Numbered from the stretch's first letter, positions 49,032-58,628 are shown. The stretch is DNA of 64,000 nt from Tindallia sp. (GCA_007134225.1 SLLE01000076.1:79111-143110), one strand, 5' to 3'. The notes: a model not told the origin generated them from the letters alone. Translations and numbers: made by a program.

Positions 49032-50371
49032 TTAGCTTCCAGCTCCTGCTGCATTGATGCCGTTCCTGGCTTTTCCAAGAGAGCAAACATATTGCGCTTA
49101 TATGCCTCCACACCCGGTTGATCAAAGGGATTTACCCCCATCACATATCCACTGATGGCACAGGATTTTTGAAAGAAATATAACAGGTAGCCCACCCAGT
49201 AGGCATTCTTTTCCGGAATTGATAAAATTCCTACCGGTACACCTCCATCGATATGAGCCATCACTGTTCCTTCCAGCGCTTTTTGGTTGATCATGGCCAC
49301 ATCTTTATTTTTAAGATAGTCCAGCCCATCTTCATTTTCTCCTGTATCCGGTACATATATTTCGGAATTGCATTCTTCAAATTTCAACACAGTTTCAAAA
49401 ATCATACGACGCCCATCCTGAACATATTGCCCCATAGAATGTAAATCTGTTGTATATTGTACAGATGCCGGAAAAATTCCTCTGCCATCTTTTCCTTCAC
49501 TTTCACCAAACAACTGTTTCCACCATTCGCAAAGGTATTGAAAGGCAGGGTCAAAACTTGCAAGCACTTCAACTTCTTTGCCTTGTTGATAAAGTAGGCT
49601 TCTATAGGCAGCATACTGATATGCTGCATTTTTTGTCATATCCGAATCCTGCAAATCGACAACTGCTTTTTGTGCTCCCTTCAGGATTTCATCGATATCA
49701 ATGCCGGAAGCTGCAACAGGTATCATGCCAACGGGTGTTAATACTGAGTACCTGCCTCCCACGTCATCCGGTATGACAAAAGATTCATATCCTTTTTCAT
49801 CAGCCAGTTTTTTCAAAGCACCTTTTTGGGCATCAGTTGTCACAAAAATACGATTCCGACTTTCTTCCTGTCCGTACTTGGACTCCATCAATTTTCGAAG
49901 GATTCTAAAAGCAATGGCCGGTTCCGTTGTCGTTCCGGATTTCGAGATGACATTAATAGAAAAGTCCTTGTCTTTTAACCATTCCGACAGAGTATATAAG
50001 TAATCGCTGTCCATTTGGTGACCTGCAAAGATAACCTGTATATCCTCTTTTTCTTTCCGGTTATCCGGAAAAAGACGGTTCAACTGCAACAGGTCTAACA
50101 CTGCCCTCGCTCCCAGATAAGACCCTCCTATGCCAACGACAACAAGAACTTCCGATTGTTTTTTAATGGTCTCGGCAGCTTTTTTAATTTGACTCCACTC
50201 TTCTTGATTGATTCGATTCGGTAAATCGAGCCAACCCAAAAAATCATTTCCCGGTCCTTTTTTCTCGTGTAACATTTTATGTGCCAAGTCAATATGTGGC
50301 TGCAGCTGATGAAGTGAATGAAGCGGTATCATGTGCGCCGATTTGCTAAAATCAAAATTTATGGTTTTCAT
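49019..50371 (-). CDS. pgi: Glucose-6-phosphate isomerase
   Basis: The 450-residue enzyme interconverts glucose-6-phosphate and fructose-6-phosphate. Signatures are VVGIGGSYLGARAVLDLL (about 79), ISKSGTTTEPAI (about 141) and the C-terminal catalytic Lys/His region around NPFDQPGVEAYKRN. Its length matches the Firmicutes class (about 445-450). AGGAGG precedes ATG by six bases. It is followed by murI in an overlapping arrangement. Confidence 0.97.
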   Translation of the reverse strand: MKTINFDFSKSAHMIPLHSLHQLQPHIDLAHKMLHEKKGPGNDFLGWLDLPNRINQEEWSQIKKAAETIKKQSEVLVVVGIGGSYLGARAVLDLLQLNRLFPDNRKEKEDIQVIFAGHQMDSDYLYTLSEWLKDKDFSINVISKSGTTTEPAIAFRILRKLMESKYGQEESRNRIFVTTDAQKGALKKLADEKGYESFVIPDDVGGRYSVLTPVGMIPVAASGIDIDEILKGAQKAVVDLQDSDMTKNAAYQYAAYRSLLYQQGKEVEVLASFDPAFQYLCEWWKQLFGESEGKDGRGIFPASVQYTTDLHSMGQYVQDGRRMIFETVLKFEECNSEIYVPDTGENEDGLDYLKNKDVAMINQKALEGTVMAHIDGGVPVGILSIPEKNAYWVGYLLYFFQKSCAISGYVMGVNPFDQPGVEAYKRNMFALLEKPGTASMQQELEAKWKK

Positions 50372-50380
50372 CGTATCCTC

Positions 50381-51271
50381 CTATTCTCCTAAACGGTTCT
50401 TCAATACTCCCAGCCCTTCAACTTTACAAATCACCTGATCACCCTTGCTTAAATATTTTGGTGGATCAAAGGCCATCCCAACACCGGATGGTGTCCCGGT
50501 GGCAATCATATCTCCCGGCTCCAGGGTAAATCCTTTTGAAAAATCACTGATGACATAAGGAAGATCGAAAATATAGTTCTTTGTGTTTGATGCTTGCCTG
50601 ATTTCGTCATTTACTTGACAGCTTAAATCCAATTGAAGTGGTTGTTCAACCATTTCCCGATGAACAATAAAAGGACCCATTGCCGTAAATGTATCCAGGC
50701 TTTTCCCTCGAAGCCACTGTGTATGAGCAGCTTGTAGGTCACGGGCACTAAAATCATTCATAATCGTATAACCAAAAATATATTCATAGGCTTTTTCCGC
50801 CGGAATGTTTTTACCTCTCTTTCCAATAACCGCAACCACTTCCACTTCATAATCAATCGTATCTGTCACCTGTTCCTGAAGATCAATGACCGCATCCGGA
50901 CCTACAATCTCTGTCGCCATTTTACCGAAATAAATCGGAGCTTCTGGACTGGGATTGTTTTTTGCAAAGGATTTTTTCAATTCATCTGCATGATCCTGAT
51001 AATTCAATCCAAGGCAAATAATGTTTCGAAACGGCCGTGGAATCGGTGCCAATAACTGAACCTTTTCAAGTGGTTGTGGCTCCTGGTTAGGTTGCTCTAA
51101 AAATTGCTTAATTATTTCCAAGGCCTTATCATCCTGAGATCGAATAAAATCCAAAACAGTTTTGTGCGCCTCTTCACCAAATATCTGCTCAAAAAAGAAA
51201 ATACCTTGATCATTTTTTGACAATACACCCGGTTTTTCGTTCCCCTCATAAGATGCTGTAACAAATTTCAT
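50381..51271 (-). CDS. Fumarylacetoacetate hydrolase family protein
   Basis: The 296-residue protein has the FAH fold of metal-dependent hydrolases and decarboxylases. Visible are ICLGLNYQDHADEL (about 85), VDYEVE-like DTIDYEVEVVAVIGKRGKNI with the acidic metal ligands (about 137-155), MNDFSARDLQ and GDMIATGTPSGVG (about 258). Members act on acylpyruvates, ureidoglycolate or 2-keto-3-deoxy acids; the substrate is open here. It begins after AAGGAGC and follows rodA by about 150 bases. Confidence 0.92.
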   Translation of the reverse strand: MKFVTASYEGNEKPGVLSKNDQGIFFFEQIFGEEAHKTVLDFIRSQDDKALEIIKQFLEQPNQEPQPLEKVQLLAPIPRPFRNIICLGLNYQDHADELKKSFAKNNPSPEAPIYFGKMATEIVGPDAVIDLQEQVTDTIDYEVEVVAVIGKRGKNIPAEKAYEYIFGYTIMNDFSARDLQAAHTQWLRGKSLDTFTAMGPFIVHREMVEQPLQLDLSCQVNDEIRQASNTKNYIFDLPYVISDFSKGFTLEPGDMIATGTPSGVGMAFDPPKYLSKGDQVICKVEGLGVLKNRLGE

Positions 51272-51417
51272 TTTTCTGCTCCTTCCATGTGGTTTATTGG
51301 TTTATGATTATCAATTTACTTCTTTTATCCGAACGTTAACAGATACCGAGGATCAGCCGCACAGCTTTGCCATGACCACTATTAGCCCCAAGGTTACTGA
51401 AGCGGTCATCACTCCAT

Positions 51418-52527
51418 TCAAAAATTAATCACATCTCTTCGCATGTACACATTTAGCACCAGACCTATTGCCATAAAATTTGTTAACATGAAGGTACCAC
51501 CGTGGCTAATAAAAGGCAAGGGCTTACCGGTCACCGGCATTAACCCGATTGCCATACCAACGTTAATAAAGATGTGAAAAGCAAACATGAAAACAACTCC
51601 TACCACCAAAAACATTCCGAAGTCATCCTTAGCATTCATCGCAATGTAAACAAACTTGACCAGCATAGCAACAAACAAAAAAAGCAGGATCGATACACCT
51701 ATAAAACCCAATTCTTCAGCAATGACAGAAAACACAAAATCCGTATGTCTTTCAGGTAAAAATCCATACTGACTTTGAGTCCCGCTGTAAAGCCCCTGTC
51801 CTCTCAGCATCCCTGCTCCCACCGCTCTTTTTGATTGGATAATCTGATATCCGGCACCCATTGGATCCATTTCCGGGTTCAAGAATATCAGAATTCGAGT
51901 ACGCTGATAATCTTCCAGTAGGTTCCAAAATATTGGCATGCTTAAAAGACCCATAACAGCACCAATGAAAATGTATTTATACCGAATCCCTGCCATAAAA
52001 AGTACGCCAAAAATAATGGCACTTAAAACCAATGTGGTACCTAAATCCGGTTGCATCATAATCAAGGAGAGAGGCAAAAGCATGAATCCCAGTATTTTTA
52101 ACAGTGTGAAGGGTTGATTAATGCACTCCTGCTGATCGTCCACAATCTTTGCCAAGCATATAATGAGTCCAATTTTAACAAAATCTGCCGGTTGAAATCC
52201 GATTCCTCCGATTCGGATCCATCTACTGGCTCCCCAGTCTTCCTGCCCTACTCCCACTATAAGGACTATCAATAATAATGCGTTGCTGATTAAATAAATT
52301 GGGAAAGCCAGTCTTTTTAATGTTTTATAATTAATTAAGATCATTCCAACCATGGCGACCAAACCTGTCAGAATAGAAGTTATTTGGCTTCTGACAAAGT
52401 GAGCAGGACCCAACCGGTGGTTAAGTGTTGAACTGGAAATAATCACCACTCCATAAACACAAATCATCAGAACGATGAGGAGGAGACTAAAATCTATTTT
52501 TTTAAAAAGCTTAAAATCATTTCTCAA
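51418..52527 (-). CDS. rodA: RodA-type SEDS peptidoglycan glycosyltransferase
   Basis: About 369 residues and roughly ten membrane helices. SEDS proteins polymerise lipid II for wall elongation, usually with a class B penicillin-binding protein. Family marks are SRWIRIGGIGFQPADFVKIGL (about residue 107), LPERHTDFVFSVIAEELGFIG and the C-terminal GLMPVTGKPLPFISHGG (about 330). FtsW/SpoVE cannot be excluded fully, but the compact N-terminus and length favour RodA. GAGGTG is six bases before TTG 52527; a GTG three codons upstream is the alternative start. Confidence 0.93.
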   Translation of the reverse strand: MRNDFKLFKKIDFSLLLIVLMICVYGVVIISSSTLNHRLGPAHFVRSQITSILTGLVAMVGMILINYKTLKRLAFPIYLISNALLLIVLIVGVGQEDWGASRWIRIGGIGFQPADFVKIGLIICLAKIVDDQQECINQPFTLLKILGFMLLPLSLIMMQPDLGTTLVLSAIIFGVLFMAGIRYKYIFIGAVMGLLSMPIFWNLLEDYQRTRILIFLNPEMDPMGAGYQIIQSKRAVGAGMLRGQGLYSGTQSQYGFLPERHTDFVFSVIAEELGFIGVSILLFLFVAMLVKFVYIAMNAKDDFGMFLVVGVVFMFAFHIFINVGMAIGLMPVTGKPLPFISHGGTFMLTNFMAIGLVLNVYMRRDVINF

Positions 52528-52637
52528 CTTTTTCACCTCATGTATTTAAGCCCATGCCAGTCAGCATCGACCTTTTCTCCACTCAGTTTATACCAGTTTA
52601 TCTCTGTTTGCAACAACCATGCATTGAACTGCAAATG

Positions 52638-52663
52638 GAAAAAGCAGCGAAGTATTCGCCGCT
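52638..52663 (-). terminator. Terminator of the dehydratase-activase gene cluster
   Basis: AGCGGCGAA/TTCGCTGCT with a three-base loop is followed by TTTTCC on the minus strand, between the activase stop and rodA. Confidence 0.75.
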
Positions 52664-52710
52664 CTCCAATTATTTCAATACCTGTTGTTTATCATAAACA
52701 GGGTTTGAAA

Positions 52711-53688
52711 TTAAAGATCAATTTGTTTCACTGAGTTTGTCCATTTCCCACATCGATCTCCCCATCGGGCTACTACTTGATTATTCACATGAACCTCGAT
52801 CACTTCGCAATGGTTTGGGCAGTCGTCACACTCAAAGGTTTTGGGAGCAAACTCCAAATTTGCTGCAACAAAGCCCCTAAACTTTGTATTTGTGCCTGTT
52901 GCTAAAATTTCTTCCCTTGCTAAAATCGCCGAGCCAATTGCTCCCATAATACTAAAATGCTCCGGTATCACTACTTCATAATTGATCTCTTTCTCAAAAG
53001 CTGCTTTTATCCCTTCATTAGCTGCTACTCCGCCCTGAAAGACATATGGCGGCTCCAGCTTTTTACCCCTGCCAAGGTTATTAATATAGTTTCGCACCAA
53101 TGCTTCACACAAACCCTTAATAATTTCAGCTTTAGAGAAACCAAACTGCTGTTTTGCAATCATATCTGACTCTGCGAAAACAGTACACCTTCCGGCAATC
53201 CGCACATCACGGTCTGCCGAAAGTGCTTTTCCGCCAAACTGATCGATTGGAATGCCCAGTCTTTCTGCCTGATGATCCAAAAACGAACCAGTACCGGCAG
53301 CGCAGACCGTATTCATTGCAAAATCAACAACCATTTGATCTTCCACAACAATAATCTTTGAATCCTGTCCGCCAATTTCAAAAATGGTACGCACGTCTGG
53401 CACAAAATGAACGGTGGCTGTTGCATGAGCTGTTATTTCATTTTTGATGACATCTGCGCCGATCATGACACCTATCATCTGCCGTCCACTGCCAGTGATG
53501 CCAACGCCTCTGATTTTGGCATTCTCAGAAAACTCTTTTTCTAACTGTTTCAACCCTTTCTTAACGGTCTCCAAAGGCTGACCATTCGTTCTCATATACT
53601 GACTTGAAATAACATTAGTATTGTTATCAATGACTACAATATTGGTACTGACAGATCCTACATCCACACCCATAAATAATTCCTGCAA
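52711..53688 (-). CDS. Acyl-CoA dehydratase activase (BadF/BcrD/HgdC family)
   Basis: About 325 residues. The ASKHA-fold ATPase donates an electron to 2-hydroxyacyl-CoA dehydratases. Features are GVDVGSVSTNIVVID near the N-terminus, IGGQDSKII (about 96), the [4Fe-4S] region MNTVCAAGTGSFLDHQ (about 116) with AGRCTVFAESDMI (about 150), and FQGGVAANEGI (about 220). A C-terminal tail has additional cysteines (ECDDCPNHC, DRCGKW). GGAGG is eight bases before TTG 53688. No dehydratase A/B subunit genes are present, but two DUF2229-type genes are directly upstream. Confidence 0.92.
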   Translation of the reverse strand: MQELFMGVDVGSVSTNIVVIDNNTNVISSQYMRTNGQPLETVKKGLKQLEKEFSENAKIRGVGITGSGRQMIGVMIGADVIKNEITAHATATVHFVPDVRTIFEIGGQDSKIIVVEDQMVVDFAMNTVCAAGTGSFLDHQAERLGIPIDQFGGKALSADRDVRIAGRCTVFAESDMIAKQQFGFSKAEIIKGLCEALVRNYINNLGRGKKLEPPYVFQGGVAANEGIKAAFEKEINYEVVIPEHFSIMGAIGSAILAREEILATGTNTKFRGFVAANLEFAPKTFECDDCPNHCEVIEVHVNNQVVARWGDRCGKWTNSVKQIDL

Positions 53689-53732
53689 ACCATTCATCCT
53701 CCTGTATCATAATTAGCTGTTTTCTCTCTTGT

Positions 53733-54875
53733 TTAGCTGGACGAGCAACAATGCTCCCGTTTATTTCGGCTCAACTTCGTTTTTCCATTGAGCCTTTGCT
53801 TTCGCTTTCCCCGCACCAAATCCACAAAAGCCTCTATTCTGGTTTGATTGTTAGCAATACCTGTCTGTTCATCCAAAGAGATCGTCAGCACCGGTATATT
53901 ATAATCCTCACTGATTTTAGGGATAATGCTTTGTGAAACAAGTTCCGGAAGACAGCCAAAAGGCATTAAATGGACAACTCCATCAAATTTCCGCTGACCA
54001 TAGTCAACAATTTGACCAACACTCTGCTTAGCGTGCCCACCGATCAAAATAGGAATGTATGGTTCTCCTTTTTTCAATACCGCATTTTCATGAGTCCAGT
54101 TCATCCATTTCGGAAGCATGTTGTAGGTTACCCATTGAGACAGGTATTGAGATCTTTCTACCTCAGCGCCTAAACTGTTCAGCACCTGTTCCATTTTCAT
54201 ATTGATGGAGTCTTCCATCACAACATATATTTCTCCTACAATCCCAATTCTGATTTGTTCTTCTTCCTCAATATGATGAATGGGTACGGAATTCAGTTTT
54301 TCTTTTCCTAGCTTAAATGCCTTTTTCATGGATGCAAAAGAAAAAGCCTGATCAAAATCATACTGAATTTTCTCCCAGATCCTGGATGTTTCTCCGCGAT
54401 TTTTCTCATAAGCTCGAATACACTGAACTTTTTTTTCTAAATTATCCAGCTTGCCAATCATATCATAAATCAGCAGCAATGACTTCATCACCTGTATCCA
54501 TGGAGTTCTGTCCCTCAGTTTTTTAATGTTTCTAAAAAAAGTTTTGGGATCCCTAAACATAGAGTCAAATACGATAAAATCGACATCATATCCCTCTGAC
54601 TCAAGAATTCTCTGGTGCACACGCTCATAAAAACCGGCTCTGCATGGGCCATTCCCTCCAGATGTAACAATCACTTCTGCACCCTTTTGGATCGCTTCAA
54701 AGTAGCTGCCCATAATAACTTTTAACGGAAAACAGGCAAATTCGGGACTGTATTTCACACCCAGATTAATCGTGGTCCTGGTGGGCTTTGGTGGTAAGAT
54801 CACGTCGTGTCCCAGCATTTCAAGGAGTTTTTTGTAAACAACAGTAGTCCCCATATACGGAAAGGTCACTTTCAT
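53733..54875 (-). CDS. Acyl-CoA dehydratase activase-related protein (DUF2229-like, first)
   Basis: The 380-residue protein resembles the HgdB-like/DUF2229 part found fused to dehydratase activases in other clostridia. Conserved cysteine-bearing blocks are EFACFPLKVIMGS (about 49), GGNGPCRAGFYERVH (about 72) and MPFGCLPELVSQ, followed by LDEQTGIANNQTRIEAFVDL near the C-terminus. These probably hold an iron-sulfur cluster. The tail (about 350-380) is lysine/arginine rich and ends in HCCSSS. Its start overlaps the end of the next gene by four bases. Function unknown; association with the activase is the main clue. Confidence 0.85.
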   Translation of the reverse strand: MKVTFPYMGTTVVYKKLLEMLGHDVILPPKPTRTTINLGVKYSPEFACFPLKVIMGSYFEAIQKGAEVIVTSGGNGPCRAGFYERVHQRILESEGYDVDFIVFDSMFRDPKTFFRNIKKLRDRTPWIQVMKSLLLIYDMIGKLDNLEKKVQCIRAYEKNRGETSRIWEKIQYDFDQAFSFASMKKAFKLGKEKLNSVPIHHIEEEEQIRIGIVGEIYVVMEDSINMKMEQVLNSLGAEVERSQYLSQWVTYNMLPKWMNWTHENAVLKKGEPYIPILIGGHAKQSVGQIVDYGQRKFDGVVHLMPFGCLPELVSQSIIPKISEDYNIPVLTISLDEQTGIANNQTRIEAFVDLVRGKRKQRLNGKTKLSRNKREHCCSSS

Positions 54876-55897
54876 GCCAGTGCCCCCCTTTTTACCTTTC
54901 TCTTCTTTCTTTTGAGCATATCAACAAAAGCTTCCACCCTGGTTTGAAGGTGGTTTTCTCCAGAGTGCTCATCAATCCGCAGTGTCATAAAAGGTTTTTC
55001 ATGTTTCGTTGAATCCAGTTCAAGGAGTTTTCCAAGCATTGAATCCGGGCCGCAACCAAAAGCAGTTACATGAATGATTCCATCAATTTCAGAATCATGA
55101 TAAAAATGATTTCCAGCTGCGAACAGTTTATCACTAAAAGTCCAGAATAGAGTTTTGGGTATACTACTTAATTGTTCTTTCAATACATCGTCATCGATCA
55201 TTTCAAACGTTCTAACTTTAACACCCATTTCTTTCAGTCGGTTGAGAATATCCAGGCTAATGACAGAATCATAAATATTATAAACATAACCTAAGACGCC
55301 TATGGTTACTTCAGGGGTTTCGAACCTTTCTTTCACTTCGCTTTTTCGTTGCTTCAACGTTTTATGTCCATCATTCATTGATAAGGCCGCAGCTTCTGAA
55401 ATGTCGTAACCGCGGAGACTGTATTCCCGAAATGATTTCCAGACCGATTCAGCATTTTTCAATGCTTTTCGGTTGTCTCGACGTGATATGCCAAATTTTT
55501 CCTCAAAAACCTGGTACTGCTTAATCGATGTTGCTAAATCATCTGTTGTACTCTCAATGTATGGCGAAATCATGATAGGCTCCATTTCCGGAAAAGAATG
55601 TCGAATAATATCCGGCAAACCCATGAATTTGGGACAAAAAAACTGTCCTTTTTGGATTGAGACAAAGCGGGGAACAAAGATATAGTCAGCTCCCTTATCA
55701 ACCAGTTCCAAAACATGCCCCAGGTAAACTTTTATAGGCACACACATCTCTGGAACAGAGTACTTAACCCCTTGATCCATAATCCGCTTGTTGGTTGGAC
55801 TACTAATAATCGTTTCAATCTCCAAAGAGTCGAAATATGTTTTCCAAAATGGATAGTAATAGTGATAAAGCAACGCTTGTGGGATGCCTATTTTCAT
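54872..55897 (-). CDS. Acyl-CoA dehydratase activase-related protein (DUF2229-like, second)
   Basis: The 341-residue protein starts MKIGIPQALLYHYYYPFW and shares the layout of its neighbour: YSVPEMCVPIKVYLGH (about 46), QKGQFFCPKFMGLPD, AFGCGPDSMLGKL (about 278) and LRIDEHSGENHLQTRVEAFVDML. In some Firmicutes these two modules and the activase are one large protein of about 1400 residues; here they are three genes. GGAGG precedes the ATG. It is the first gene of the cluster. No reaction is assigned; an electron-transfer or corrinoid/CoA-type role is possible. Confidence 0.85.
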   Translation of the reverse strand: MKIGIPQALLYHYYYPFWKTYFDSLEIETIISSPTNKRIMDQGVKYSVPEMCVPIKVYLGHVLELVDKGADYIFVPRFVSIQKGQFFCPKFMGLPDIIRHSFPEMEPIMISPYIESTTDDLATSIKQYQVFEEKFGISRRDNRKALKNAESVWKSFREYSLRGYDISEAAALSMNDGHKTLKQRKSEVKERFETPEVTIGVLGYVYNIYDSVISLDILNRLKEMGVKVRTFEMIDDDVLKEQLSSIPKTLFWTFSDKLFAAGNHFYHDSEIDGIIHVTAFGCGPDSMLGKLLELDSTKHEKPFMTLRIDEHSGENHLQTRVEAFVDMLKRKKRKVKRGALA

Positions 55898-56055
55898 TTC
55901 TACTCCTCCGATTCATAGATGCTTTTCCAGTAAATCAGTATAGAACTACTAAAATTCTCACCAACGTCATTATACTCTTTTTTAAAAAAACTTCCAAGCA
56001 CTATCTTTATACCCATACATAGGTGCTTTACCCCATGTGAGTATAGTAAGAATTC

Positions 56056-56883
56056 TTATTTTTCCAAGTATGCAAGGGTCTTTTCCAATAGAGTTAAAAC
56101 ATCTTGCCAGGAAAAGGTTGCCATAAACTGACTGGATTTTTTCTTAATGATCTGCCGGATCATACGATGATCCTTTTTTATATCCTTGATCAGTTGTTGT
56201 TCCTGTTTCAGTTTTTCTTTCAATAATTTTTTTCTAATCCAGCGTCCTTTGGTCCCTTTTAATTTCATCAAGTGCTGCGTAGTCTGGAATGCAACGAAGC
56301 TTGAAGAAAGAACTGCAATAATTTCTATTGCCGAATTCTCACTCTTCTTTTTCCACGTTGATTTTCGAATAATTCCAGCGGTTATGATCCCTACTGTGAG
56401 TCCTGCCATATATCTGATTAATGTATCAGAAGTAGACTCTTTCTCCATTCCTGGTACGTACAGATCTTCTTTCTCGTAAGTATCAACAACAAATTGCAAA
56501 TGCTGCGGTTGAATTCCCAGTTTGCTAACCACTTCATCAAAATAATACTTTTCGTCCTTGTCCTCATAAAAATCGGCTTTCATAATTCGATAGAGATCTT
56601 CTAACAAAGAAAATCGTAGTAAATTTCGTTCCTGATCGTCTTTTACAGTCATAATGATTTCAATCAGCTCACTGGCTGATTGATCCGGATCCATCATATA
56701 TTCAAATATAACCTGCCGATCTTTTTCTTTCATTTCGATTTTTCTCAAAGCTCTATAGAATTCTTGCATTGCAACTGCTTCCGGTCTGTGTTGTGCCAAA
56801 ATCATAAGTCCTAAAAGTTTGCCGTATGTTAATCGAATTTCTGCCGGCATTCTTTTGGGTTCGCGTACCATTGTTCTTTCCAT
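56056..56883 (-). CDS. Hypothetical protein, possible TerB-like helical domain
   Basis: The 275-residue protein is not recognised with confidence. The first 150 residues look all-helical with alternating charged and aliphatic positions, and LLRFSLLEDLYRIMKADF...DEKYYFDEVVSKLGI (about 85-120) resembles the TerB/tellurite-resistance-like domain, where acidic residues bind metal. Two weakly hydrophobic helices follow (about 158-176, GLTVGIITAGII, and 188-203), then a strongly basic coiled-coil-like tail. There is no signal peptide. It stands alone after the activase cluster, with GAGGTG upstream of ATG. TerB membership is inference from pattern only. Confidence 0.6.
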   Translation of the reverse strand: MERTMVREPKRMPAEIRLTYGKLLGLMILAQHRPEAVAMQEFYRALRKIEMKEKDRQVIFEYMMDPDQSASELIEIIMTVKDDQERNLLRFSLLEDLYRIMKADFYEDKDEKYYFDEVVSKLGIQPQHLQFVVDTYEKEDLYVPGMEKESTSDTLIRYMAGLTVGIITAGIIRKSTWKKKSENSAIEIIAVLSSSFVAFQTTQHLMKLKGTKGRWIRKKLLKEKLKQEQQLIKDIKKDHRMIRQIIKKKSSQFMATFSWQDVLTLLEKTLAYLEK

Positions 56884-57096
56884 TCTTCATTCACCTCAAT
56901 GTGTTTTCCTGATTTTACTTAATTGTACATCAGTGAAATTAAAAAGTACACCTCAGATATAACAATAGACCTGCTTAACTTCCTTTTTGCAGACTCCAAA
57001 AAAGGACAGCGGTTAACCTGCTTATCCGCTGTCCCTAATATCCATAACGCCGATGGCATTATTCTTCCATTTTGATAATTTCTTTCTTTGCATTCT

Positions 57097-57215
57097 CTGA
57101 TAAACAGGATTTTTTCTAAATCACGCAATATGATAACCTTTTCTTCCACATTGCCAATACCAATGATATAGTCACAATCGATTCCGGTGATTAGGTCCTG
57201 CGGATTTTCAACTGG
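57097..57215 (-). pseudogene. Remnant of a CheW-type chemotaxis coupling protein
   Basis: After an in-frame TAG at 57216-57218, the minus strand reads PVENPQDLITGIDCDYIIGI and then GNVEEKVIILRDLEKIL, which is the C-terminal beta-barrel end of CheW (INxxYIxGIGxxxxxxIILLDxxxxL pattern). No upstream part of the gene exists: rtcB ends 17 bases away. The frame stays open to 56919 with no further similarity. It looks like the 3' stub left by a deletion. No other chemotaxis genes are in the window. Confidence 0.8.
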
Positions 57216-57231
57216 CTATAACTGTTTGTGT

Positions 57232-58470
57232 TTATCCTTTTATAACAGCCTTTCCTGTTAGCGTCTGGAGCGGTTTTAACAAGTCTTGCTGCTGTCTTAG
57301 TACAAACTCAATATCTTTATACGCTTCCGGTGCCTCTTCACCCACATCATGCAACTTATTTTTTCCCAAAAGTACATGACTTTCTTGCAGCGCTCGGATT
57401 ACCGTATGTTGATCAAATTGTTTTTTCGCCTGCTTTCGACTCATTGTTCTGCCTGCTCCGTGAGAACAGGAGAAAAATGATTCAGAATTCCCTAATCCGA
57501 TGACAATATAAGACTTTCTTCCCATCGCTCCCGGAATAATTCCTATTTCATCCTTTCCTGCCCTGATAGCACCTTTTCGATGGACCCAAAGCATTTCTCC
57601 TTCATGTTTTTCAAGATTAACATCATTATGGTGAACATCTAAAACAGAAGTTTCAATCCGGATGCCTGCCTGATTTTCAAAAACACGCCAGACACTTTCC
57701 ATCATCATTTTTCGGCTCTCTTGGGCAAAAGAACGCGCAAAGTTCATCCAGTTCAAATAAGAACGCCCATCGTCGCAATCAATAGGTATAAAATCCAATG
57801 CATGCTTTTCAGGGACAGTACTGTTCCATTCCTTCCTTTTGTTACAGGCAATTTTATTAAAGTAACCCGCAATTTTATATCCAACGTTTCTCGACCCGGA
57901 ATGCACCATTATACAAAGGTTTCCTTTATCATTTTCCTGGAATTCGATAAAGTGATTTCCGCCACCCAGAGTTCCAATTTGATAGGAAGCTGCATCCAGT
58001 TCCTGCCAAATCTGAGAATGACGTTTTTCTTCCGGATACATCTTTTTGTATTGTTTGATACATTCAGCATTTTGTGAGCTTTTATGATGATTAAACCCCT
58101 GAGGGATCCGCCGCATTGCTTCTTTAACCAGTTTTACCAGAAGCTTTTCCGAAATTTCTTTCATACCGATGTTTGTTTCACTAAAAGCTACTCCGCAGCC
58201 AATATCTACACCAACTGCATTAGGAACCACAACTTCCTGCGTAGCCATCACACCTCCGATGGGCATCCCAAAGCCTTGATGCGTATCAGCCATTAAAGCA
58301 ATCCGTTTCACTGCATATGGATAGCGGGATAGGTTCTTAGCTTGCTGCAGACAACCTTCTTCCAACCAGTCTAAGTCAGGAAGCCAAACCTTAATAGGCA
58401 ATACTTCCTGTTTATCAGAATTATTATCAGGGGTGATTGTAAACATATTTTCGACACGGCCTTTCTCCAT
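57232..58470 (-). CDS. rtcB: RtcB-type RNA ligase
   Basis: The 412-residue protein matches RtcB, a GTP- and Mn-dependent ligase that joins 2',3'-cyclic phosphate or 3'-phosphate ends to 5'-OH ends of RNA. Motifs in order are ADTHQGFGMPIGGVMA (about 61), NAVGVDIGCGVAF with the metal-binding Cys (about 85), GGGNHFIEFQ (about 177), VHSGSRNVG and the guanylation segment CSHGAGRTMSRKQAKK (about 350), which holds the catalytic His. No archease or RtcR regulator is adjacent. The first ATG (58470) lacks a ribosome site; ATG 58446 is an alternative. Confidence 0.95.
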   Translation of the reverse strand: MEKGRVENMFTITPDNNSDKQEVLPIKVWLPDLDWLEEGCLQQAKNLSRYPYAVKRIALMADTHQGFGMPIGGVMATQEVVVPNAVGVDIGCGVAFSETNIGMKEISEKLLVKLVKEAMRRIPQGFNHHKSSQNAECIKQYKKMYPEEKRHSQIWQELDAASYQIGTLGGGNHFIEFQENDKGNLCIMVHSGSRNVGYKIAGYFNKIACNKRKEWNSTVPEKHALDFIPIDCDDGRSYLNWMNFARSFAQESRKMMMESVWRVFENQAGIRIETSVLDVHHNDVNLEKHEGEMLWVHRKGAIRAGKDEIGIIPGAMGRKSYIVIGLGNSESFFSCSHGAGRTMSRKQAKKQFDQHTVIRALQESHVLLGKNKLHDVGEEAPEAYKDIEFVLRQQQDLLKPLQTLTGKAVIKG

Positions 58471-58628
58471 TTTCGTTTAAATTCATTTTGCTTCTTTCTT
58501 ATATCACCATCTGTCCTTACGCCTGTCTCGGTCGTATGCTGATTTTCAAACTATCAGACAAACATCCTTCATTTAATTGTAGCAGATGAGGTTTATCAAG
58601 CATGACTCAGACAATTTTTCTTCAATGA

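Noticed and set aside
51311-51409. A second UGA-containing frame after rodA reading MTASVTLGLIVVMAKLCG, UGA, SSVSVNVRIKEVN
   Set aside because: No convincing SECIS hairpin follows and the part after UGA is only 13 codons. The start looks like the N-terminus of a CPA-type cation antiporter, so a short gene fragment is likelier than a selenoprotein.
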